From the NCBI GenBank assembly GCA_009602725.1, contig WELB01000033.1:745034-780102 (forward strand): a stretch of DNA of 35,069 nt, given 5' to 3'. The notes beneath the pieces were generated by a model, which saw only the letters and a program-made list of their open reading frames with translations, did not search any database and was not told where the DNA came from. This DNA is from Spirogloea muscicola. Taxonomy: Eukaryota > Streptophyta > Zygnematophyceae > Spirogloeales > Spirogloeaceae. This document shows, piece by piece, positions 10,905 to 19,400 of the stretch. The position numbers and the translations under genes are program-made. Numbering within the stretch: the stretch's first letter is position 1; each line of letters opens with the position of its first letter.

Positions 10905-11070
10905 CGCGGCCGCCGCGCGTGTGGAGCCGAGCCTAGCCTCGAGCGTGTGCACAGAGAAGCACGTGCCCAGCCGACTCCTTGGCGACAGTGCGTGCTCGGC
11001 ACTCACACTGCAAAACACCGACGAGGCAGGGCAGGGTGAAGGCCCAGTAGCCGGTGTACAGCGTCCGGAA
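10905..11070 (-). pseudogene. Fragment of LINE-type RT ORF, His/Cys region
   Basis: On the minus strand this reads through TLYTGYWAFTLPCLVGVLQ, then AKESAGHVLLCAHA. It matches the LPCLVSVVQFE...AAHILRCAHG region of the copy at 2986-2789 and the AAHMLRCSWGGERTG region at 21890-21780. Only this piece of the domain is present, and it abuts an antisense LINE tail at 11071-11180. Confidence 0.55.
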
Positions 11071-11170
11071 AATAGAAAGCGCGGCCAGGTTGACTGGCGG
11101 CTGGGAAAGGCCAGCCCAAAGGAATGGACAAGGTCTGAAGGAGCCGGAGTGCGAAGGACTAGGACTAAGA

Positions 11171-11940
11171 CGTCAGCCAGGTAACGCTCAGTAACCTCTA
11201 GTCAGGAGATGCAAGTCTTGAGTAGCTAGCCGGCGGAAAGACGTCGCCCGGACGGAAGCCGGAGGCGGCCGCCAAAGCTCGGCTTTCGCGCAAGTGAACC
11301 GCGAAGGCAAGGGACCGCTGCAGCGAGATGGCCAAACGCATTCGGAAGACTTGAGCGAGAGACCCGGCAACATTGAAGCCGGGCTGCTCGCCCTGCTGCC
11401 CGAGGCGGCGGGCCGCTGCACGCTGCGCAAGGCGGGGAAGCAAGTCGAGCCATTCTTTGCCAAAGGCTCCGAGCACGTCGACTGCCAGTGGAACAAACTC
11501 GTCTCTCACCGGGTGGTCCGAGTATTTCTGTTCATTTGCGTCCGCCGCTTGGCAGACTGCGTAGCCCGCCTCCTCCGACAAGCATTTGGCGCTGTTGGAA
11601 ACAAAGCAGTCAGTCGTGACAACGTCGGCGATGAGCCGAAGCCTCCCGCCGAGTGCACTGGCGACGAGATCGGCGCTCCGGGTGTGGATGCGGCCATCCA
11701 CCCCAGCGGTCGGAGACATGGTATTCTCGAGCGCCACCGTGTGACCGGCCTCGACAAAGATGCCAAACATTGCATTCCGCAGCAGGTCGTGTGTTCCTGT
11801 CCGTTCCCCGCCCCGTGCGCACCTGAGCATCGTCCGGCATGGTCAGCGCAGCCAAGATGGGTAACGATGTCAACCACGCCCCGCCCCTGGCCGCCGCATT
11901 CGTCTGAATCTCCCTCTGCACGGTCTCGTGCTTTGGTAGT
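11171..11940 (-). pseudogene. LINE-type RT ORF, C-terminal fragment plus tail
   Basis: The longest open piece is 11830-11198 (-). It begins near a CARGGERTGTHDLL motif, then has FVEAGHTVALE, RIHTRSADLVASALGG, RLIADVVTTD, YSDHPVRDEFVPLAVD and FGKEWLDLLPRLA, and ends in MRLAISLQRSLAFAVHLR. Upstream on the same strand (about 11920-11840, another frame) is NAAARGGAWLTSLP, a motif found between the RT and the C-terminal domain in such elements. An internal loss joins LTMPDD directly to the GGERTG region. The CGCTCAGTAACCTCTAG motif at about 11187 marks the ORF end. Non-functional relic. Confidence 0.65.
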
Positions 11941-11949
11941 GTAGTCCTT

Positions 11950-12030
11950 TTTCGGCACTTTGGCTTTAAACATTGTCAGTCTTTTTGGGTTGGCTTTGCC
12001 AGCCCCTCTTCTCTTGGGGAGGAGGCTGAC
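11950..12030 (+). repeat. LINE 3' tail fragment, sense
   Basis: A hairpin GGGTTGG/CCAGCCC near 11982-11999 with a CTTTG loop is preceded by a TTTGGC..CATTGTCAGTCTTTTTG stretch and followed by CCTCTTCTCTTGGGGAGGAG. The C-to-T change in the left stem keeps a G-U pair. Confidence 0.55.
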
Positions 12031-12159
12031 AAGAGCCGGGCGCGCCTACGGGGGTCGTCTAGGGAATGTGGCTGCTGATGTTGCAAGAGCGGCAGTAAAA
12101 GCCAGCCAGATGCATTCAGGTTTTCATGTGTTCATGACGGAGCCACAAGCTAGGCAGAA

Positions 12160-12280
12160 CAGGGCGCTCTTAGTTAGCGCTTCCCCTGGCCCCCTTCTCG
12201 TATTTTGTTCATTCTTATTTGGGCTGGCTTTTCCAGCCCCTATCCTCGATTGGCGAGCCCTTTCTCAGGTCGAGGGTGTG
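12160..12280 (+). repeat. LINE 3' tail, sense
   Basis: TTAGCGCTTCCCCTGGCCCC, CTTCTCGTATTTTGTTCATT, the hairpin GGGCTGG/CCAGCCC with loop CTTTT at about 12221-12239, and then CCTATCCTCGATTGGCGAGC and TTTCTC. It lies between two pieces of the RT relic (12290-12690 and 11171-11940), so it looks like an insertion into it. Confidence 0.65.
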
Positions 12281-12289
12281 GGCGAGGTG

Positions 12290-12690
12290 CGCAAACGGGA
12301 CTGCCCGCTGCGTCAGGTCGGGGTGGGCCGCCAGCAGCACATCGCAGGCTGAGCGGAGGGCTGCTAGGAAGGCAGCGGGCCGGCCTCCACATCAGCAGCC
12401 GCCTGATTCAGGGCGCGACTGCCGTGCTGATGAAAGCGCTGGGTTAGCAGCGACCTGCCCGCAGCCCAGGTACGCAGCCTCGCATGCGCAGGCAAGTGGG
12501 TGGCAGCCAAAGCCGCCGCGGCTGACTGGCAGGGAACCCTGCTGCAGAGCGGCTGGCATGGTGCGGAAAGCCGGGTGCTGGACAAGAGCCGCCGCGCTCG
12601 CCAGGGTGCCGGCTTCAAAGGATGCGTACGCCTGCCGGAGAGGGAGGAAGGGCTCGGGCCAGGTACTCCGTGTCGATGTTGACTTCAAAC
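12290..12690 (-). pseudogene. LINE-type RT ORF, region after the palm (fragment)
   Basis: The minus strand gives LPLRQAYASFEAGTLASAAA, then QGSLPVSRGGFG, and then ACACEAAYLGCGQVAANPAL. Non-LTR RT proteins commonly have an LPxxxGGxG motif followed by an Ala-rich AAYLxS-type segment downstream of the RT domain, before the C-terminal part. The piece fits between the palm fragment at 13770-14210 and the C-terminal fragment at 11171-11940, all on the same strand and in the right order. Confidence 0.5.
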
Positions 12691-13073
12691 GGAAACCCTC
12701 TCACTGGATGTTGTCTTCCCATCAACTTGAGATCACCCTCATATATATGATCCAACCTGCGATGCCACAACTTCAGATGTGTTGCACTCTCCTTCCTCTG
12801 CCACACTGCATCATTGCTCTAGGACACAGACCTCTCCGACCACTCCTCTCCCCCACAGCCACCGATAAATGTGGCCGAGCATTCTCTCCCCAATAGCCAC
12901 CACCTCTTCATTCCTAGAGGGGATTCTGCACTCCTGTGGATGAAAGACAAGTTGCATATCCAAAGCCACAAATTATCCCCGTATATTGCCACAATTCATT
13001 AGGGTCTACTGAGAGCAGATTCCTGGCCAAACGAGGTACACATGGAACGTCCTCTAGTGTGATTCTTTCAGAT
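12615..13073 (-). mobile_element. Ty1/copia fragment (GAG-pre-integrase), left palindrome arm
   Basis: On the minus strand this reads a copia gag-pre-integrase segment: a VPRLARNLLS-like start (about 13045-13010), then the LKLWHRRLDHIYEGDLKLMG motif (LWHRRLGH in intact elements) at about 12780-12715 and VRGF beyond. Frameshifts break it. It is the reverse complement of 13116-13420 with scattered differences. The homology boundary with the RT fragment at 12290-12690 is uncertain by some tens of bases. Confidence 0.65.
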
Positions 13074-13115
13074 CTGTCAATGCCAAGGATCAGTCCTCTG
13101 ATACCATGTTGACCA
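13074..13115. other. Palindrome spacer with tRNA-iMet primer-site-like motif
   Basis: The 42-bp spacer between the two copia arms contains, on the minus strand at 13106-13096, TGGTATCAGAG. This is the start of the primer-binding site complementary to initiator Met-tRNA that plant copia elements use. A nearly identical about 28-bp unit (AAGGATCAG.CCTCTGATACC) recurs at 13421-13443. Confidence 0.45.
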
Positions 13116-13420
13116 ATCTGAAAGAATCACACTAGAGGACGTTCTCTTTGTACCTCACTTGGCCAGGAATCTGCTCTCAGTGGACCCTCTGAACAACCAG
13201 GATACGCAACTTGTCTTTCATTTACAGGACTGCAGGATCCTTTCTAGGAATGAAGAGGTGGTGGCTGTGGGGGAGAGGAGTGGCGGATTATGCTGGCTGG
13301 TCGGAGAGGTCTGTGTCCCAGAGCAACGATGCAATGTGGCAGTGAAAGGAGAGAGCAACACTCTCAAATTGTGGCATCACAGGTTGGGTGATCTGATGAG
13401 GGTAATCTCAAGTTGATGGC
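13116..13420 (+). mobile_element. Ty1/copia fragment (GAG-pre-integrase), right palindrome arm
   Basis: An open plus frame (about 13132-13416) has DVLFVPHLARNLLSVDPLN, then VFHLQDCRILSRN, GLCWLVGEV and LKLWHHRLGDL. This is the gag-pre-integrase domain that precedes the integrase core in Ty1/copia polyproteins. Only this domain is present. The next part of the element (GDLKFDG, VRGF-like) resumes at about 13717-13790 after an insertion. Confidence 0.75.
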
Positions 13421-13716
13421 AAGGATCAGACCTCTGATACCATACTGAGATTGAGAGGATGACACTGCCATGACGGCAACTCCTATGGCGTCAAGAGCAG
13501 CTTCAGAGGCAGCACTCCTCAACAGCACCGCACCCCGCCTAGTCCAGCTTGCCACCCTTCAGTCGCCGCTGCAGTCGTCGGGGCAGCCATCGCTGCCGTC
13601 GCCCTTGCAGACGCTGCTGCTGTTGGTCCCACTGTTGTCGCTGAAGCTGCTCTTGCCGACTTCGAGGTTGCCGTCAAGGCAGTGTCGTGGCAGTGTCAGA
13701 TCACCCTCGTTTGAAT
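13421..13716. other. Insertion inside the right copia arm
   Basis: This about 296-bp stretch separates two parts of the copia homology. The edges carry a similar 23-bp sequence (13397-13419 and 13717-13739, GAGGGT.ATCT.AAGTT.GATGG), as a duplication made on insertion would. It contains the second primer-site-like motif (13432-13442, minus strand) and an 82-codon plus frame (13470-13718) rich in Ala, Ser, Leu and Pro, with no recognised domain. Confidence 0.45.
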
Positions 13717-13769
13717 GAGGGTGATCTGAAGTTTGATGGAACGACAACATCGAGTGAGAGGGTTCTTAA

Positions 13770-14210
13770 CGTCAACACTGCGGCTGCTGTGCAATGCACC
13801 TCGTGAGGACAGCGAGCGCCAGCTGCATGTTACACAGCTCTTGGAGGCGGTCGGCCGGCCGGAGGTATTCCTGAAGCCCGTGCCTGCAGCTGTACCACCA
13901 CAAAGGCTGGTGAGCCTAAGGGGACCACAAGAAGGACGAGGCCCCCTGCAGGTGTCTAACAGCCGGAGGGCAGTCGCAGGAGGGCTGGCAGGCCCTGTCG
14001 GGACCAGCACTGCATTTCTCCGCGCGAATGGACAGACCGATCTCGCCCAGATGCCCTTGGAGGGTGGCGAAGGCGGACACGACCCCGTCTGGCTGCCCCG
14101 CCAACATGGTGTCGTGGGGGTAGTTGGGCACAAGGACGCCAGGGCGTGCTATGGCCGTTGCCTGGAGCGCACGGTCGTGAGCCGACACGTATCTCCAAGA
14201 CCCGCCAGCA
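13770..14210 (-). pseudogene. LINE-type reverse transcriptase palm fragment
   Basis: On the minus strand, HDTMLAGQPDGVVSAFATLQ followed by GHLGEIGLSIRAEKC matches the RT catalytic-loop region, normally YADDxxLxG..., then LxxxL..IGLxxNxxKC. The YADD box reads YPHD, so a catalytic Asp is lost. Further down, in another frame, EYLRPADRLQELCNMQLALA-like sequence continues the RT C-terminal side. Homology begins abruptly at about 14210, where sequence like the copy B flank starts, as expected for a 5'-truncated LINE. Confidence 0.6.
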
Positions 14211-14500
14211 GTCCCTTGCCTTCGGTGTGGTCTGGTCTCGGCTTCTGATGAACAGCAGGATTGTGGGGGTTGCCCCAACGAGCCGCCACTCGGGTTCATG
14301 GGGACAGCATGCCAGCCTGAGCGTGGGGTCCGGCCAGTGGGCTCCGACGGACGAAAGCCTCGGCCTCGAAGCGTTCAAGCTCGTCAGCGGCGAGCTCCCT
14401 CGGCGTTGGGCGCGGCCGCACCATGCCGAGGCCGGGCCGCCGGCGGGGGCCGCCGTAGGGCAGCGCCGCCGGCCGCCCAGCAGATGCCAACCCCTAACTC
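14211..14500 (+). other. Second block of receptor-kinase 3' flank
   Basis: Similar to 20390-20650 downstream of copy B: GGTGTGG.CT.ATCTCGGCTTC (with differences), GAACAGCAGGAT, GGTTCATGG, CAGTGGGCTCCGACGGACGA, and then GGCGGGGGCCGCCG.TGGGCA. No coding family is recognised. It is probably the continuation of copy A's flank, displaced by the retroelement cluster. Confidence 0.5.
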
Positions 14501-14932
14501 TAGACCTGGACCCTGAACCAACTCCCGCGCCAGGAGGGGCGGCGGGCCTGGGGTCCAGCCGCGCATCCCCCGCCCGCTGCGCCTCAGCCAGCCGCGCCTC
14601 CCTCCTCGCCCCCTCCCCCCGCACAAGTTTCCCTCCCCCCTCAGCTCGGGCGGACGCGAGCCATGGCGGGCGTGACGCGGCGCCCAGCGTCACCCCTGAC
14701 GCCGCCTGACGCCTGCGCTTGACGACGCCAGGCTCGCACGCGGCGCGCTCAGGGCCGGGCGATGACGGCGCGCAGGGTGTATCGGATACGGGATCGAGTC
14801 TCTGAAAAGAAGAAACGACGCTTTCCAGTAAGCAGAGGGCGGTGGCCGCGGGACGGCGGGAGGCCAGCACAGACAGCAGAATGAAGAACGAGTGAACGTC
14901 GTCAACCATGATCGTACGTTCTTCGGTTCACG
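14501..14932. other. GC-rich stretch and LINE-tail fragment, no gene
   Basis: 14500-14760 is GC- and C-run-rich with no recognisable protein. 14790-14890 resembles an antisense LINE tail of the second subfamily (GACGCTTTCCAGTAAGCAGA, GGCCAGCACAGACAGCAGAATGAAGAAC-like order), with a degenerate hairpin. Confidence 0.4.
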
Positions 14933-15204
14933 TTATGCGTTTGGCCGTCTCGATGCAGCGGTCCCTCGCCTTCGCGGTTCACTTGCGCGCAGGCCGAGCT
15001 TTGGCGGCGGCCTCCGGCTTCCGTCGGGGCGACGTCTTTCCGCCAGCTAGCTTCTCGGACCTGCATCTCCTGTCTAGGGGTTACTGAGCGTTCCCTGGCT
15101 GATGTCTTAGTCCTAGTCGTTCGCACTCAGGCTCCCTCAGACTTTGTCCATTCTTTTGGGCTGGCCTTTCCCAGCCACCAGTCAATCTGGCCGCGCTTCC
15201 TCTT
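14933..15204 (+). repeat. LINE 3' end, sense; left arm of large palindrome
   Basis: Reads (plus) the end of the RT-type ORF, with SFSDLHLLSRGY then TGA at about 15086, and then the 3' tail with the GGCTGG/CCAGCC hairpin (about 15160-15178) and a GCGCTTCCTCTT end. It is the reverse complement of 15262-15535 with few differences. The spacer between the arms is about 57 bp. Confidence 0.75.
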
Positions 15205-15261
15205 ATGAGAGGCCTGCCCGACAAGAAAACGTTAGCAGCGAGAGTATGAGCTCGCCCATAG

Positions 15262-15840
15262 AAGAGAGAAAGCGCGGCCAGATTGACTGGTGGCTGGGAA
15301 AGGCCAGCCCAAAAGAATGGACAAGGTCTGAGGGAGCTTGAGTGCGAACGACTAGGACTAAGACATCAGCCAGGGAACGCTCGGTAACCTCTAGACAGGA
15401 GATGCAGGTCCGAGAAGCTAGCTGGTGGAAAGACGTCGCCCTGACGGAAGCCGGAGGCCGCCGCCAAAGCTCGGCCTGCGCGCAAGTGAACCGCGAAGGC
15501 GAGGGACCGCTGCATCGAGATGGCCAAACGCATACGGAACACCTGAGCGAGGGACCCGGCTACGTTGAAGCCGGGCTGCTCGCCCTGCTGCCCGAGGCGG
15601 CGGGCCGCTGCACGCCGCGCCAGGCGGTGGAGCAAGTCAAGCCATTTGGAGCCAAAGGCTCCGTGCACGTCCACTGCGAGTGGAGTGAACTCGTCGCCCA
15701 CCGGGTGGTCCGAGTACTTCCGTTCCTTCTCGCCCGCCGCTTGGCCGACTGCGTAGCCCGCCTCCTCCGACGAGCGCTTTGCGCTGCTGGAAGCAAAGCT
15801 GTCAGTGGTGACGACGTCTGCGATGAGCCGAGCCCATGCG
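15262..15840 (-). pseudogene. LINE-type RT ORF C-terminal end plus tail, antisense
   Basis: The minus frame (about 15834-15366) carries RLIADVVTTDSFASSSAKR, SEEAGYAVGQAAGEKERKYS, DHPVGDEFTPLAVDVHGAFG, SKWLDLLHRLARRAAARR, MRLAISMQRSLAFAVHLRAG and finally SFSDLHLLSRGY. This is the best-preserved C-terminus of the family in the window. The tail with the hairpin is at 15262-15360. The 5' side ends at about 15840, against an antisense tail of another copy (hairpin GCTGGC/GCCAGC near 15849-15866). Together with 14933-15204 it forms a tail-to-tail pair. Confidence 0.7.
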
Positions 15841-15934
15841 AAGAGAGGGGCTGGCAGAAGCCAGCAAAAAAGAATGGACAAAACCACTCAGTTAGCAGCA
15901 CGGTCTTCATTGCTAGCGGGCCAGGCGGCGCGCC

Positions 15935-15986
15935 CACGTGGTGGACCTCCTCCCCGCGCGCCCCCCTCCTCCGTGACCGCCACGTG
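15935..15986. promoter_or_regulatory. Two G-boxes upstream of kinase copy B
   Basis: CACGTGG occurs at 15935-15941 and again at 15981-15987, about 500 bp before the LRR exon of copy B. This parallels the single CACGTG before copy A at 4105. Regulatory use is inferred only. Confidence 0.25.
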
Positions 15987-16471
15987 GCAAGCATCCGAGC
16001 CCCACATCGAGCAGTAGCGGAGTCAGCTGAGACAGTCGGCGGTCGCGTTCTGGCCTGCCGGGGCCAGAACAAGAGGGCCAATCCGCACATTGGCAGATTC
16101 TGTGGGGGCTGCGTGTTGCCGGATACGAATCCGGGGCCGTACCGTCAACCCGCGCGGCTGGGCCAGAGGTCGGCCACCCGGCGGCCCGTACTCCCCGCCG
16201 CATCCCGCGGCGGCCCGCACGCCCGCCGCCGCCGCCGCCGCGCTGGCCTGCTGCAGCGCCGCCGCGGGGTGAGCTTGCCGCCGCCGCCGCCGCGCTCCGC
16301 ACTCGTGGCCCAGCGCTGGCCCACGCCGAGGCTCCCGCCCACGGCGCTGACAATGCAGGCGGCAGCGCCTGTAGCGGCAGCTGGTTAGATGGGTCATCAT
16401 CCCGCCTGCGGCTGCTGGCACTCCTCTGCGGTCGCCGCGGCCGGTCGTCGAGCTGACGCTGCGGCGGCGGC

Positions 16472-19400
16472 TTGGCCGGCAGCGATGGCGCGGCGGATGA
16501 GGCGGCGCTGCTGGCCTTCAAGGACGGCGTGCGCGACCCCCATGGCGTCCTCGCCAGCTGGGCAGCCGGCAGCGCCGGGCCCTGTGGCAAAGGCAACGTC
16601 TCCTGGTTGGGCGTCAGGTGCCGCGGCGGCCGCGTCACGGTGCTGCACCTCGAGGCGTCCGGGCTGTCCGGCGGCTTCTCCGGCGCGCTCGGCGGCCTGG
16701 CGGCACTGGAGCAGCTCAACCTCGGCGACAATGCCCTGTCGGGGCCCATTCCGCCGTCGCTCGGCCACCTGGCGGCGTTGGAGCAGCTCGTGCTGTACAA
16801 CAACAGCCTCAGCGGAGCCATCCCGGCTTCGCTGGGCCGCCTGCGGCGCCTCAACTTCCTGGGCCTCGCCTATCACTCCCTCTCCGGCGCCGTGCCGGCG
16901 GCACTCTGCACTGCCTCGGTTATGTTAGTTCTGGATATGGGATACAACCGCCTCACTGGTAGCCTCCCACCGTGCCTCACCAATGGGTCGCTGCCGACGC
17001 TCTTCGCCCTCCTGCTAAGCAATAACAACCTCGGCGGCCGCGTCCTCGACACCACTGGCGTGCCAGCCCTGAGGCAGCTGGACATCTCATCTAATGCCTT
17101 GGTGGGCCCAATCCCACACAGCATTTGCAAGTGCAGCCTCCTGCTGGCCCTGAACCTTCTCCAAAACAGGCTGACCAGCAGCATCCCAGCATGCCTTGGC
17201 GGCCTGCCCTTGCTCCAGACACTGTGGCTCGGCGACAATCGGCTCACAGGCAGCATCCCACCGACGTTCGGAAATTTGTCAATGCTCACATCCCTCAGCC
17301 TCTACAGCAACCACCTGACGGGCAACATTCCGCCAGAGCTCGACCAACTCTCAGCGATGACCGCCCTGCGGCTGTACAATAATCGGCTCACAGGCAGCAT
17401 CCCAGCAAGCCTTGGGGCGCTTTACAGTCTCCAGATCATGTACCTCTTCAATAACAACCTCACAGGGGCGATCCCGGCAGCACTCGGCAGCCTGGTCGCG
17501 CTGCAGCGCCTCGATGTCTCCAGCAATCGCCTCACTGGGAGCATCCCAGCAAGCTTCAGTGATCTGCGGTCGCTGCAAGTCCTCGCCGTGGCTGCGAACG
17601 AGCTGACGGGTCCAGTACCTCGGGAGCTTGGAAAACTGCACAATCTGCAGGCCATAGAAGCCACAAGCAACCGACTCGGCGGGGGCATCCCGCATGAGCT
17701 CGGAGCTCTGAAGCAGTTGCGGTATCTCTCCTTCAGGAACAACGCCCTGAGCGGCTTGATCCCGCCGGCGGGGATGACGTCTCCGAGCAAGTTGCCAGAG
17801 AGGTCCATTTCCACCAAACTGGGCCCGGCCAGCAGCTCGGAGGGCAGGCTGCCAGAGAGCATGTTCTTGCTAAGATCAAGTACAGACAGGACTGGGATGC
17901 GTGCAAGTGCAGCCAGGATGGTGCCAGACAGTCGGTTGCTGTTGAGGTACAGTGAGCTGAGGTGCGAGCAGTGCGCGAGCTCCGGGGCCTTTACAACACG
18001 CTGTACAGCCTTAACCTGTCTGGCAATGCTTTCAGCGGGCTGCTCCCACCTGACCTCAGCAATGTTACCAGCCTGCAGTACCTCCAGCTCGACAACAATC
18101 AAGTGAGCTCCAGCCCTGCAATGCACGTATGCCGACAAAGCTGTTGTGCTTCCTCCAGTGAGCTTCAATATCCTTGGCTTCCTCGCTACCAACACCTGAA
18201 AATTCGAACAAGAGGGCTCAGCAAGCTCCTGTGTATCTCCCGCAGCTGTCGGGCACAGTACCAGCAAGCCTCAGTGGCCTGGTGAATCTGCGGCGCCTGT
18301 CTCTGCATGCCAACAGGTTCTTTGGCCCCATTTCGGCGACTTTTGGCCAGCTGCCCTTCCTGCAGGCCCTTGACCTTTCAACCAACGAGCTGGATGGGCA
18401 AATTCCTAGCGCTCTTGGCAACATCACCACCCTCACGTACTTCAACGTCTCCAACAACAACCTCAGCGGTGCCGTGCCCACTGTGGGCGCATTCACGGCC
18501 TTCAAGGCCACCAGCTATGCTGGAAATGCGGGGCTGTGCGGGAAGCCTCTTCCACCATGTGGCCCCCATGAAGTCCAAAACATCAAGCATCTCCACAGGG
18601 GCAGTTGTCGGCATTGCCTTTGGTGCAGCAGCAGCAGTGGCGGTGGCACTGGTCCTTGTTGTCCTCAAGCGAAAGCACGGTCGCAATGAGGCGTTTTCGT
18701 TCACACATCTCCAACATTGGATGTGGACGCCCAGTACATTCCGGCAGTCACAGGGCAGCTCGGGTGGGCTCCATAGGAGCTCGTACAGGACAGGCTTGGT
18801 GGTCTTCCATGGCCAGGGCAAGAGCCATTTCACCCTGGACGACCTTCTTACTGCCACGGACAACTTCAGTGAGGCACACCTCATTGGTCGTGGCGGGTTC
18901 GGCTCTGTGTACAAGTAACCTCTTATCTCCCTATTGTCAATGTACCTGCAGGAAGGCTTTGAACATCAAAGGATGTCATTGTCCAAGTTCCCAAGGTTGA
19001 CTTTTGACTGTCTGCCTGAAGTTGAGGCAAAGACCTGGTGACACCTTAACATTGCAGGGCGATCCTGCCGTCGGGCCTGGCGCTGGCTGTCAAAAAGCTG
19101 GTGACGGGCGCAGGGCAGGGGCATAAGGAATTTCTGGCGGAGGTGGAGACGCTTGGCGGCATCAAACACATAAACTTGGTGTCGCTGCGAGGTTACTATG
19201 CCAGCTCTGGCACATCGGCCACCGTCGAGCTCCTGATTATATATGACTTCATGAGTGGCGGCAGCCTGGAGGACGCGCTCGGCAGAGTGACCCCCTGGCT
19301 GACCGTGATGGAGCCCTGGACATTCCGCTGCAGAGTCGCACTAGGTGCTGCTCGCGGTATCAGGTGGGCAGCTGTCCCAGGGATTTCACTTCCGACATCT

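Noticed and set aside
13385-13420. Hammerhead ribozyme core (CTGATGAG)
   Set aside because: The required GAAA core and matching stems are missing, and the string is part of the copia coding sequence.
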